Shown piece after piece: positions 1 to 7,698 of a DNA stretch of 64,000 nucleotides. The notes beneath the pieces were generated by a model that saw only the letters and a list, made by a program, of their open reading frames with translations, was not told the DNA's origin and did no database searches. Position numbers and translations under genes: made by a program. The DNA comes from Caballeronia sp. dw_276 (GTDB lineage Bacteria; Pseudomonadota; Gammaproteobacteria; Burkholderiales; Burkholderiaceae): assembly GCF_018449635.1 (NCBI RefSeq), contig NZ_JAAVUV010000014.1, forward strand, positions 62,001-126,000. Reading direction: 5' to 3'. Position 1 is the stretch's first letter, and every line of letters begins with the position of its first letter.

Positions 1-519
1 TTCCGAACGCCTCCATCGAAAGTGGACCGGCGTTTCAGGCGATGGCAACTGGTATCGGCGGGACTTTATAGCTTGGGCCACGGCGGCAACGACGCGCAGA
101 AAACCATCGGCATCATCTGGATGCTGCTGATTGCCGCCGGCTATGCATCGGCTACGGCCGACGCGCCGCCAATCTGGGTGATCGGCGGATGCTATCTTTC
201 GATGGGACTCGGCACCTTGTTCGGCGGCTGGCGCATCGTGCGCACGATGGGGCAGAAGATCACGAAGCTGAAACCCGTCGGTGGGTTTTGTGCGGAATCG
301 GGCGGGGCAATCACGCTGTTCGTGGCGTCGTTTCTTGGGATTCCGGTTTCGACCACGCATACGATTACCGGCGCGATTGTCGGTGTCGGCGCGACGCAGA
401 AATTCAGCGCGGTGCGTTGGGGCGTCGCAGGAAATATTGTCTGGGCGTGGATTTTGACCATTCCAGCGTCGGCCGTAATGGCTGCCGGCGCGTGGTGGCT
501 TGGCCGCCACTTTTTCTGA
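1..519 (+). CDS. pitA: PiT-family inorganic phosphate permease, 3' part
   Basis: The reading frame is open from the first base, so the start lies upstream of the window and only the C-terminal ~172 residues are seen. PiT proteins are inner-membrane phosphate (metal-phosphate) symporters made of two homologous halves. The second-half signature is clear: GHGGNDAQKTIGII near the start and, later, GGFCAESGGA and PVSTTHTITGAIVG, followed by a final hydrophobic helix. The ORF ends at a TGA at 517-519 and is followed at once by a hairpin terminator shared with the convergent SDR gene. Family assignment is secure. The symbol pitA is by family, since low-affinity Pit and other PiT members are not separable from this fragment. 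Confidence 0.9.
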   Translation, partial: FRTPPSKVDRRFRRWQLVSAGLYSLGHGGNDAQKTIGIIWMLLIAAGYASATADAPPIWVIGGCYLSMGLGTLFGGWRIVRTMGQKITKLKPVGGFCAESGGAITLFVASFLGIPVSTTHTITGAIVGVGATQKFSAVRWGVAGNIVWAWILTIPASAVMAAGAWWLGRHFF

Positions 520-540
520 GCCAACCGGCCAGTCAAGCTT

Positions 541-576
541 GAAAAACGGGCGATTGATATCGCCCGTTTTCATTTT
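541..576. terminator. Bidirectional intrinsic terminator (pit / SDR)
   Basis: A 10-bp perfect inverted repeat (AAAACGGGCG, 543-552, with CGCCCGTTTT, 561-570) and an 8-base loop lies between the convergent phosphate permease and SDR genes. T-rich or A-rich tracts flank both sides, so it can serve both transcripts. Confidence 0.85.
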
Positions 577-1382
577 CAGATCAGCGGTGCGCCAACGCCG
601 TCCATGGGAATGATCGCGCCCGACACATAACTCGCCTGACGGCTCGCCAGGAACAAAGCAACGTTGGCGATTTCTTCAGGGGTTGCGTATCGGCCGAGCG
701 GCACTTTCGCCTGACTCAAGGCCAACGCTTCGTCGCGCGTGATGCCTTGGCGTTTTGCCTCGAGCGCAAGCGACTCCTCCACGCGTTCTGTCAACGTTGC
801 GCCCGGGTTGATCGCGTTGATGCGAATCCCAAGCTTTGCGTAATGATGCGCGAGACCGACCGTGGCCAGCATGAGCGCCGCGTTTGCCGCACCGCCGGCG
901 ATATGAATATCGCTCGCAATCTTTCCGCCCATTCCGATGATATTGACCACCGCGCCTGGCGCACTTTTCGGGTCGGCTTTCAGGCGTTCCGCCATCTTCT
1001 TGAGCACGGCCTGTTGCGGATAAATGCACGGGAAGTACTTGGCTTCCATCGCGGCCTTGTAGGCGTCGGCGTCGAGCAGATCTGGATCGTAACGTTTCGC
1101 CGCGCCCGCGGAGTTCACGAGGATATCGATTGGGCCAAGCGCGCTCGTGGCTTCTTCCACCACGTCCTGCACGCTATGGGGTTCGTGAAGGTCGGCGCGC
1201 GCGAGGTGCACGTGGTGGCCGTCTTGCGCCAGTTGTTCGCGGGCGCGTGCGAGGTTCGCTGCATCGCGCGAAACAATCGCGACTCGTGCGCCTTCCGCTG
1301 CAAACGCCTTGGCGCACGCGAAGCCAATGCCCTTGCTGCCGCCGGTGATGAGCACGACTTTGCCGGCAAGTCCCAGGTCCAT
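576..1382 (-). CDS. SDR-family oxidoreductase lacking the usual YxxxK
   Basis: 268 residues with a Rossmann fold: TGGSKGIG (residues 13-20) is the nucleotide-binding TGxxxGxG motif and NSAG (90-93) the NNAG-type motif. The C-terminal part (NPGATLTERVEE, then PEEIANVALFLAS and SGAIIPMDG) is normal for classical SDRs. Where the catalytic Ser and YxxxK should lie, the protein reads NIIGMGGKIASDIHIAGGAANAAL in pieces (147-170), with no Tyr and no matching Lys. The length is normal, so this is substitution rather than truncation. The substrate is unknown. A divergent SDR clade with this AGGAANAAL-type segment may use another mechanism or be a binding protein; this is inference. It is monocistronic and converges on the pit gene. 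Confidence 0.85.
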   Translation of the reverse strand: MDLGLAGKVVLITGGSKGIGFACAKAFAAEGARVAIVSRDAANLARAREQLAQDGHHVHLARADLHEPHSVQDVVEEATSALGPIDILVNSAGAAKRYDPDLLDADAYKAAMEAKYFPCIYPQQAVLKKMAERLKADPKSAPGAVVNIIGMGGKIASDIHIAGGAANAALMLATVGLAHHYAKLGIRINAINPGATLTERVEESLALEAKRQGITRDEALALSQAKVPLGRYATPEEIANVALFLASRQASYVSGAIIPMDGVGAPLI

Positions 1383-1488
1383 GAGGTCACTCCTTATCGA
1401 GGCTGATATCGGTTAGCAACACACGATAGCAGAGGCCACCCGGACGTGCGCGTAGGGGATGTGCTGAAAGGCGCGTGATGCTTCGAGC

Positions 1489-2610
1489 TTAATAGCTGCC
1501 GTTGGCGAACTTCGCGATAGGGTCATCGGAAGAAGCGGGACGCGTGGGTGCGAGCGGATTGGTCGATGCACGCATCACGTGGACGGCCGGGTCCGAAGCA
1601 GGAAGACGCGTCGCAGACGATGGCTGTTGTTCCTGCACCGAGCGCACTTGCTGGGCGGCGAGGCGGGCGGTCGGCGGCGGTGGTTCGAAGGCGTCGGCGG
1701 CGGCCGCGATAGGGTCCGGTGAGTTCGATGCTGCTGCAATCGCACTGGATTCTGGTTGCGGCTGGCGAGCGGGCGAGATCGCGTTGGCGGCTTGCGCCTG
1801 ACGTCGAGCGGCGGAGAGCGCGGATGGCGGTGGTTCGAACGGATCAGAGCCTGGATTCGCGCTCGCCGTGACCGGCGACACTGCGCCCGCTGATTGCGCT
1901 TGTTGCCGAGCGGCCGATAACGCCGGGGGCGGCGGTTCGAATTGGTCAGAGGCGCTGGCGGTTCTGCTGCCAGTCGCCGCAACTTGCGTTTGCGACGAAC
2001 GGCTCGGCGTGCCGTCGGCAGGAGCCGGTGACGCCAGATACGTCGGCGAATCGAATGGCGTTGGGGCCGCTTTCGGCGCTGCGACGCGGCGAATGCCATC
2101 GAAACGCTTTGCCCAATAGGGGTTCGTGAGGTAATCAAGCCGGACGGTCCCGCCCGTGGATGGCGCGTTCACGAACCGCAGCTTGCCCACGTAAATTCCG
2201 ACATGCGAATGCGCGCGCCCCGTGGTGTTAAAGAAAATCAGGTCGCCGGGCGCGACCTCGTCCGGTTCGATGGATTCGCCGCGCGAACTCATGTCGGCGG
2301 TCGTGCGCGGCAGATTGACCGAAGCCGCGCGGTCGACCACGTACCGAACCAGTCCGCTGCAATCAAAACCAGCTTCCGGCGTATTTCCACCCCAACGATA
2401 CGGCACGCCGACGAGCGACATCGCCTGGATGGAGATTTCTTCGCGGCCCACGCTGTGATCGACGAAATTCGGGAAGCCGGATGGCTTGGCGAACGTGCGG
2501 TTGGCGGCCGTCGTGCCCGATTCGACCGGTGCACGCGATACCCGCTGCGGCGCGCTGGAACACGCGGCAACGAGAAAAGTGAGCAGCAACAGTGACCAGA
2601 ATCGGCGCAT
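1489..2610 (-). CDS. NlpC/P60-family lipoprotein hydrolase with Pro/Ala-rich repeat tail
   Basis: 373 residues. The N-terminus is a lipoprotein signal peptide with lipobox LVAAC (Cys17), so the mature protein should be membrane-anchored and periplasmic. Residues ~58-175 form an NlpC/P60 peptidoglycan endopeptidase domain: catalytic Cys84 in FDCSGLV, His136 in HSHVGIY, and the PGDLIFF strand between them. The rest (about 200 residues) is low-complexity Ala/Pro/Ser/Gln sequence. It holds three copies of an FEPPPxALSAARxQAQ-like unit at ~224-241, 258-274 and a decayed one at 308-322. Such enzymes typically cleave the D-Glu-DAP bond of stem peptides in cell-wall turnover. The tail may be a spacer or interaction segment (inference). 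It is flanked by terminators and reads as a single-gene unit. Confidence 0.9.
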   Translation of the reverse strand: MRRFWSLLLLTFLVAACSSAPQRVSRAPVESGTTAANRTFAKPSGFPNFVDHSVGREEISIQAMSLVGVPYRWGGNTPEAGFDCSGLVRYVVDRAASVNLPRTTADMSSRGESIEPDEVAPGDLIFFNTTGRAHSHVGIYVGKLRFVNAPSTGGTVRLDYLTNPYWAKRFDGIRRVAAPKAAPTPFDSPTYLASPAPADGTPSRSSQTQVAATGSRTASASDQFEPPPPALSAARQQAQSAGAVSPVTASANPGSDPFEPPPSALSAARRQAQAANAISPARQPQPESSAIAAASNSPDPIAAAADAFEPPPPTARLAAQQVRSVQEQQPSSATRLPASDPAVHVMRASTNPLAPTRPASSDDPIAKFANGSY

Positions 2611-2750
2611 TGGAGAGGGCGAGCGAGCTTGCTCGCCGTGATGACGGTCTCGCGATACTAGCCCGTCAGCCGGGCCTGCGGCAAGTTTTCTTGATAAGTC
2701 ACTTGAGGTTTACGCTGTAAGTGCGGTTTCAACGGTGACAAAAAACCACA

Positions 2751-2784
2751 AAAAAAGCCCGGCAAGCGATGCTTGCCGGGCTTT
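2751..2784 (-). terminator. Intrinsic terminator of phoH
   Basis: A perfect 14-bp inverted repeat (2754-2767 with 2771-2784, core AGCCCGGCAAGC) with a 3-base loop is followed on the minus strand by a run of T. It lies just after the phoH stop codon. Confidence 0.9.
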
Positions 2785-2801
2785 CCAAGTGCACTGACGA
2801 A

Positions 2802-4652
2802 TTAAAGGATATCGGAAGCGTAATCAGCCAGACGCGAACGCTCGCCGCGCGCCAGCGTGACGTGCCCGCTATGCGTCCAGCCCTTGAAGCGGTCGACCAC
2901 GTACGTCAAGCCCGAGCTGCCTTCGGTCAGATAAGGCGTATCGATCTGGGCAATATTGCCCAGGCAGACGATCTTCGTGCCCGGACCTGCCCGGGTGACA
3001 AGCGTTTTCATTTGCTTGGGCGTCAGGTTCTGCGCTTCATCGATGATCACGTACTTGTCCACGAACGTCCGTCCGCGCATGAAGTTCATGCTCTTGACCT
3101 TCAGGCGTGACCGGATCAGCTCTTGCGTCGCGGCACGACCCCATTCGCCGGCGGCATCGTCTGTTTTCTGCAGGACTTCGAGGTTGTCATCGAATGCGCC
3201 CATCCACGGCTGCATTTTTTCCTCTTCGGTGCCCGGCAAAAAGCCGATATCTTCGCCGACCGGAACTGTTGCCCGGGTCACGATGATCTCGTTGTAGCGT
3301 TTGTCGTCGAGCACTTGCGCGAGGCCGGCGGCCAGCGCCATCAAAGTCTTGCCCGTACCGGCCTGACCCAGCAGCGTGACGAAATCCACATCCGGGTTCA
3401 TCAGCAGGTTCAGCGCGAAGTTCTGCTCCCTGTTGCGCGATGTAATACCCCACACGTTGTTCTTGTGATGGCTGTAGTCACGCAGCGTTTGCAGCAGCGC
3501 TGTCTTGCCGTTGAGCTCACGCACGATGCCATAGAACGACGGCTCGCCGTTCTGCGGCTCGAAGTACACAAACTCGTTGACCAGCATGGACGCGCATTGC
3601 GGACCGGTCACGCGGTAATACGTCGTGCCCGTCTTCGTGTCTTGCCAGCTTTCCATGCCCTTCGCGTGCTTCGTCCAGAAGTCCGAAGGCAGTGCGCGCA
3701 CGCCGGAATAGAGCAGATCCTTGTCTTCGAGGACCTGATCGTTGAAATAATCTTCTGCGGGCAGGCCAAGCGCGTGGGCCTTGATACGCATGTTGATGTC
3801 TTTCGACACCAGCACGACCTGGCGATCCGTGCGTTCCTTTTGCAGCGCGCGGACCACGCCGAGAATTTGGTTATCGGCCTTTCCAACAGGCAAACCCTCA
3901 ACCGGTTCGATATCCGTCAGCGTGGTCTGGAAATAGAGACGACCGGTTGCATCGCGGTTACCCAGGGCGGAAAGCGGCAATCCAGCCGACATCTCGCCGA
4001 CGTGAGCGACCAGTGCATCCAGCGTGCGGCTGACCTGGCGCGCATTGCGCGCCACTTCCGACATGCCTTTCTTATGGTTGTCGAGTTCCTCGAGCGTCAT
4101 CATGGGCAGATAGACGTCGTGCTCCTCGAACCGGAACAGCGATGACGGATCATGCATCAGCACGTTTGTGTCGAGCACGAAGAGCTTGCCGATCTCGTTT
4201 TCCGGCTGGCCGCGCTGACGGCGCTTTTGCTGCACGCGCGGTTGCGCGGCGGCTACTACCGGAGTAGCGGGCGCCTCGGAATGCACGCGGGCCTGGACCG
4301 GCTGCGTTGTCTCGACCTGTTCGGCCGGTGCTGAAGCCGGCTGCAGCAAGGCTGCGGTCTGCTTGGTGCGACGCGTGCGCGCGGCGGGCGCGGTATCGGA
4401 AGCTTCGACGGCCGAGCCTTTCGCGGCATTCGCGAGCGTTTCGCTAGCGATTGCGCGCAACGTGTTTGCTGTGTTTGCGGCAGCTGGGCGCGAAACGCCT
4501 ACGGGAGCGGCGAAATCGGTGTCGGTCTCGGCGGTGGCCAGATCGCCGTCGCTCGCCTGCTTCTTCGATGTTCGGGCAGGCCGGGCTTTGGCTTTGTATT
4601 CTTCAGACGGCAGGAGGTTGCCGAGCTTGACGGGTGCGGTAGGCAAAGGCAT
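2802..4652 (-). CDS. phoH: PIN-PhoH family ATPase (PhoH2/YlaK type)
   Basis: 616 residues from the ATG at 4652, chosen over an upstream in-frame start at 4724 because GAGGG sits at SD distance and the N-terminus then begins MPLPTAPVKLGNLLPSEEY. Residues ~1-150 are low-complexity Ala/Thr-rich. A PIN ribonuclease-like domain follows (LFVLDTNVLMHD, first acidic residue ~Asp161; EELDNHKKG). The C-terminal half is the PhoH P-loop ATPase: Walker A GQAGTGKT (~429-436), Walker B VIIDEAQNLTP (~536-545) and the GLTYVVDRFKGW tail. PIN-PhoH proteins are described as RNA helicase/ribonuclease enzymes; their role here is inferred. It is separated from bcp by 459 bp that contain an independent RNA candidate. 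Confidence 0.93.
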   Translation of the reverse strand: MPLPTAPVKLGNLLPSEEYKAKARPARTSKKQASDGDLATAETDTDFAAPVGVSRPAAANTANTLRAIASETLANAAKGSAVEASDTAPAARTRRTKQTAALLQPASAPAEQVETTQPVQARVHSEAPATPVVAAAQPRVQQKRRQRGQPENEIGKLFVLDTNVLMHDPSSLFRFEEHDVYLPMMTLEELDNHKKGMSEVARNARQVSRTLDALVAHVGEMSAGLPLSALGNRDATGRLYFQTTLTDIEPVEGLPVGKADNQILGVVRALQKERTDRQVVLVSKDINMRIKAHALGLPAEDYFNDQVLEDKDLLYSGVRALPSDFWTKHAKGMESWQDTKTGTTYYRVTGPQCASMLVNEFVYFEPQNGEPSFYGIVRELNGKTALLQTLRDYSHHKNNVWGITSRNREQNFALNLLMNPDVDFVTLLGQAGTGKTLMALAAGLAQVLDDKRYNEIIVTRATVPVGEDIGFLPGTEEEKMQPWMGAFDDNLEVLQKTDDAAGEWGRAATQELIRSRLKVKSMNFMRGRTFVDKYVIIDEAQNLTPKQMKTLVTRAGPGTKIVCLGNIAQIDTPYLTEGSSGLTYVVDRFKGWTHSGHVTLARGERSRLADYASDIL

Positions 4653-4892
4653 GGTTTCCCTCGAAAGGATCGGATCGTATGTCGTGCGTCGCCTGTCGCA
4701 TCCTGCTGGGTAGGCCTGTAACAAACAGGGCCTGACTTTGATGCAGTTTGCGCCCGGTGACGCGCTTCGGTTTCGAAAACGCCGGTTCGCCTAGATTTCG
4801 ATCGGCTCCTTGGAAGTTGCGTCCTGAAGATCAAACGGGAGTGGAAACGCGCGGACGGCGCGGCGCGCAGCGGCTGAAGGAGCGTCCGCAAA

Positions 4893-4929
4893 CAAAAAAG
4901 CCGCCGTCCCGGACGTTGGGACCAGCGGC
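4893..4929 (-). terminator. Strong intrinsic terminator 3' of the RNA candidate / bcp
   Basis: On the minus strand GCCGCTGGTCCC (4929-4918) pairs with GGGACGGCGGC (4910-4900), with one bulge and a G-T pair, around a 7-base loop. Six T follow (4899-4894). It stops transcription well before the phoH ribosome binding site. Confidence 0.85.
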
Positions 4930-5092
4930 TCGACAGCGTCTGCTTCCTGACTCCTTTCGTCCTTCGCGCCGCCCGGGAAATACATAAGTCCCGAGGGTTG
5001 CGTGTAGCGGAGACCCGTGCCGGCCGCGGGGATTACCGCGCTACACCGGGCGCTACGTAAAGAGAAATGGAGGAAGGGGCATGCGCTCATTG
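4893..5092 (-). ncRNA. Candidate structured non-coding RNA between bcp and phoH
   Basis: This stretch has no credible gene but contains nested complementary segments, read on the minus strand. CTTCCT (5076-5071) pairs with AGGAAG (4948-4943). CGCCCGG (5052-5046) pairs with CCGGGCG (4976-4970). GTGTAGCG (5045-5038 region) pairs with CGCTACAC (5009-5002). An intrinsic terminator closes it at 4929-4893. The arrangement is a long irregular hairpin with an ~18/21-nt asymmetric internal bubble. A promoter-like TGTACA-17-TATATT lies inside the bcp 3' end. The predicted transcript is ~200 nt. The outline resembles 6S RNA, but I cannot match the sequence to 6S, SRP RNA or a riboswitch consensus. A structured bcp 3'UTR is the alternative. 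Confidence 0.45.
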
Positions 5093-5098
5093 CGAGTC

Positions 5099-5127
5099 AA
5101 TATAACGTGCCTCAAAGCGCTTGTACA
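5099..5127 (-). promoter_or_regulatory. Possible sigma70 promoter for the RNA candidate
   Basis: On the minus strand TGTACA (5127-5122; 4/6 match to TTGACA) is followed after 17 bases by TATATT (5104-5099). It overlaps the last codons of bcp and would start transcription near 5092. Confidence 0.35.
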
Positions 5128-5573
5128 GCTTCCACAATCTGCTCGACGTGCCCTGGAACCTTTACGCCACGGAACTCCCGGCGAAGCACGCCGTGGGCGT
5201 CGAGAAGGAAGGTCGAACGCTCGATTCCACGCACTTCCTTGCCATACATCTTCTTCATTTTGATGACGCCGAAAAGCGAACAAATGGCTTCGTCGGAGTC
5301 GGATACAAGTGTGTAGGGCAGTTCGAGCTTCGCCTTGAAGTTGTCGTGCGATTTCACGCTGTCACGCGATATGCCGATGACTTCAGCGCCTGCCGCCTTG
5401 AACCGGTCGTAGAGATCGCGAAATTGCAGGCTTTCGGTCGTGCAGCCCGGCGTGTTGTCCTTCGGATAGAAAAACAGCACGACTTTCTTGCCTTTCAGGC
5501 TGGACAGCGAAAAGTCGCCGCCGGTTGCGGGTGCGGTGAAATCGGGAACGGGTTGATCGACTGCGATCGGCAC
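5112..5573 (-). CDS. bcp: Peroxiredoxin, Bcp/PrxQ family
   Basis: 153 residues from a GTG at 5573, preceded by AGGAG at 7 bases. A longer frame to 5738 has no family match in its first 55 codons. This is a cytoplasmic thiol peroxidase reducing H2O2 and organic peroxides with thioredoxin. The peroxidatic Cys44 is in YPKDNTPGCTTE. The second Cys of E. coli Bcp, five residues later, is absent (Leu49). The only other Cys is Cys98 (EAICSLFG), so it is either a 1-Cys type or uses an unusual resolving Cys. It lies downstream of arnD on the same strand with a 169-bp gap, and the RNA candidate follows it. Confidence 0.92.
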   Translation of the reverse strand: MPIAVDQPVPDFTAPATGGDFSLSSLKGKKVVLFFYPKDNTPGCTTESLQFRDLYDRFKAAGAEVIGISRDSVKSHDNFKAKLELPYTLVSDSDEAICSLFGVIKMKKMYGKEVRGIERSTFLLDAHGVLRREFRGVKVPGHVEQIVEAVQAL

Positions 5574-5742
5574 GGAGCTTCTCCTCTTTTTTATCGATGG
5601 CGCGTGTCCGGACGCCAGTTTCTGGCGGGCGGGCACGTTGAAACGGTAGTTCGGCGGTCGTGTAGCGGGTGGCGCGGACGAGGGACGCATTTCTGAAAGC
5701 CGGTTCCGCTTTTCCGGCGAACACGCTGAGCCGCACAAGGCA

Positions 5743-6639
5743 TCAATCAGGCTGCAGGATCAGTTCGCCCGCGCGGCCGGGAATTTCGCCCCACGAAACA
5801 GGGTACGTGGGCAGCGCCGAGCGGTCCAGCGCCGCATGATAGTCGCCCATCGTGCAGAAAGTGTGACCTTGAGCGCTCCAGCCAGCCAGCATTTGCTCGA
5901 AAACCGGCGCGAGCTTTTGTCCCTCGAGTTCGGCGTGAAGCGTAAAGACCTGATCGTGATTTTGCTTCGATGTCAGCCCGAGCAGATGCGCGGCCACGTT
6001 GCTGACGTCTACGCCGTCGACACCCAGAACCTCATCGAGCGTGGGCAGCGTGGTCGGCATCTGGACGTGGTCCAGGACACGGCCGTCGAGAACAGGAATG
6101 TAGGGCGTGTGCCCACGTCCGTCGGACGCGTACTTCATGCCCCAGGCATCGATCTGCTCGAACGCGTAACCGTTCATTTGCCAGCCCGCTGCACCATGCG
6201 TGACCGGCGGCGCACCGAAAATCTCGTTGAAACGCGCGTGGCTGCGCTGCATTTGCGCCGCAGTCCACTCGCGATTGCCGGCGCGGACATTGTCCTGCCA
6301 GTAGACGTGATCCCACGTATGAATACCGCACTCGAAACCGGCTTCGTGGATGGCGCGCATTTCGGCAACGGCGCGACGCCCGATGTCCGGCCCGGGCAGC
6401 AGCACGCCGTACATAAGCGTCTTCACGCCGTAATGCTCGACTACCGACGTTCGCGAGACCTTCTTCAGAAAACCCGGGCGAAACACACGGCGTAGCGCCC
6501 AGCCGGTGTGATCGGGTCCGAGACTGAACAGGAAGGTCGCACGGGCGTGATATTTGTCGAGCAGACGCGCCAGATTCGGCACGCCTTCGCGCGTGCCGCG
6601 CAATGTGTCGACGTCGATTTTCAGGACGATGCGAGCCAC
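5743..6639 (-). CDS. arnD: 4-deoxy-4-formamido-L-arabinose-phosphoundecaprenol deformylase
   Basis: 298 residues of the polysaccharide deacetylase (NodB-like) fold. The early KIDVDTLRGTREGVPNLARLL and the SLGPDHTGWALRRVFRPGFL region are typical of ArnD. GIHTWDHVYWQDN carries the metal-binding His residues. ArnD removes the formyl group from undecaprenyl-phosphate-L-Ara4FN at the cytoplasmic face of the inner membrane, which drives the pathway forward. It is the last gene of the arn operon, 9 bases after the ArnA-type decarboxylase gene. Confidence 0.93.
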   Translation of the reverse strand: MARIVLKIDVDTLRGTREGVPNLARLLDKYHARATFLFSLGPDHTGWALRRVFRPGFLKKVSRTSVVEHYGVKTLMYGVLLPGPDIGRRAVAEMRAIHEAGFECGIHTWDHVYWQDNVRAGNREWTAAQMQRSHARFNEIFGAPPVTHGAAGWQMNGYAFEQIDAWGMKYASDGRGHTPYIPVLDGRVLDHVQMPTTLPTLDEVLGVDGVDVSNVAAHLLGLTSKQNHDQVFTLHAELEGQKLAPVFEQMLAGWSAQGHTFCTMGDYHAALDRSALPTYPVSWGEIPGRAGELILQPD

Positions 6640-6648
6640 GCGCCGCCC

Positions 6649-7698
6649 TTAACTCTGGTCTTCAACGAGGCGCCGGGCCGTAGCCACATCGCCGCGATAC
6701 GCTTCGAAAATCTTGCGCAGCGCGTCGTCCATGGTCGCGACCGGCTTCCAGTCGAGCTCTTCAATCGTGTTGTCGATCTTTGGCACGCGATTCTGCACGT
6801 CTTGGTAACCCGCGCCGTAATAAGCGCCCGACGAAGTCTCGACCAGTTGCACGGTCTTCGCGCTCTCCGCGTACTCGCTGATCTCGTTTGCGAGCTTCAG
6901 CATCTTGTTCGCGAGCTCGCGCACCGAGAAATTGTTGCTCGGATTGCCGATGTTGTAGATCTTGCCCGTGGCCACGCCGTTCTTGTTCTCGATGATCTTC
7001 ATCAACGCGCCGATGCCGTCATCGATATCCGTGAATGCACGTTTCTGCGCGCCGCCATCGACCAGACTGATGTTCTCGCCGCGCACGATATGACCGAGGA
7101 ATTGCGTGACGACGCGCGAGCTGCCTTCCTTCGGCGTGTAGATGGAGTCGAGGCCCGGGCCGATCCAGTTGAACGGGCGAAAGAGCGTGAAGTTCAGGCC
7201 TTCCATGCCATAACCCCAGATCACGCGGTCCATCAGTTGCTTCGAGCACGCGTAGATCCAGCGCGGCTTGTTGATCGGGCCGTACGACAGTTGCGACTCT
7301 TCCGGATCGAACTGCTCGTCCGTGCACATGCCGTACACCTCGGACGTTGACGGAAACACGAGGTGTTTGCCGTATTTCACAGCGGAACGCACGATCGGCA
7401 GATTTGCTTCGAAGTCGAGTTCGAACACGCGCAGCGGCTGTTTGACGTACGTTGCGGGCGTTGCAATCGCGACCAGTGGGAGGATCACATCGCACTTCTT
7501 GATGTGATATTCGACCCACTCCTTGTTGATCGTGATGTCGCCTTCGAAGAAATGCATGCGCTCGTGATTCGCGAGGTCGCCCAGGCGATCGCGCTGCATG
7601 TCCATACCGAAGACTTCCCAGTCGGTCGTCTCGAGAATGCGCTTGGAAAGGTGGTGGCCAATGAAGCCGTTGACACCCAGGATCAGGACTTTTTTCAT
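6649..7698 (-). CDS. arnA: UDP-glucuronate decarboxylase (ArnA dehydrogenase half), free-standing
   Basis: 349 residues of extended-SDR fold. The NAD-binding GVNGFIG is near residue 8, STSEVYGMC carries the catalytic Ser/Thr, and YACSKQ supplies YxxxK. FRPFNWIGPGLD and RAFTDIDDGI are characteristic of the ArnA C-terminal domain. The reaction is NAD-dependent oxidation and decarboxylation of UDP-glucuronate to UDP-4-keto-pentose. In E. coli it is fused to the formyltransferase; here it is a separate protein whose start overlaps the stop of the formyltransferase gene by 4 bases (7695-7698), so translation is probably coupled. Confidence 0.94.
   Translation of the reverse strand: MKKVLILGVNGFIGHHLSKRILETTDWEVFGMDMQRDRLGDLANHERMHFFEGDITINKEWVEYHIKKCDVILPLVAIATPATYVKQPLRVFELDFEANLPIVRSAVKYGKHLVFPSTSEVYGMCTDEQFDPEESQLSYGPINKPRWIYACSKQLMDRVIWGYGMEGLNFTLFRPFNWIGPGLDSIYTPKEGSSRVVTQFLGHIVRGENISLVDGGAQKRAFTDIDDGIGALMKIIENKNGVATGKIYNIGNPSNNFSVRELANKMLKLANEISEYAESAKTVQLVETSSGAYYGAGYQDVQNRVPKIDNTIEELDWKPVATMDDALRKIFEAYRGDVATARRLVEDQS

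Noticed and set aside
2802-4724. Longer phoH start at 4724
   Set aside because: The extra 24 codons show no conservation pattern, while the ATG at 4652 has a proper GAGGG ribosome binding site and a family-like N-terminus.
4893-5076. Resemblance of GAGTCAGGAAGCAGAC to the 3' part of a cobalamin riboswitch or to the SRP RNA GGAAG loop
   Set aside because: The other conserved boxes (GCCACTG B12 core; GGTC-AGG-CCGGAAGGAAGCAGCC symmetric SRP loop) are absent, and no B12 gene lies downstream.
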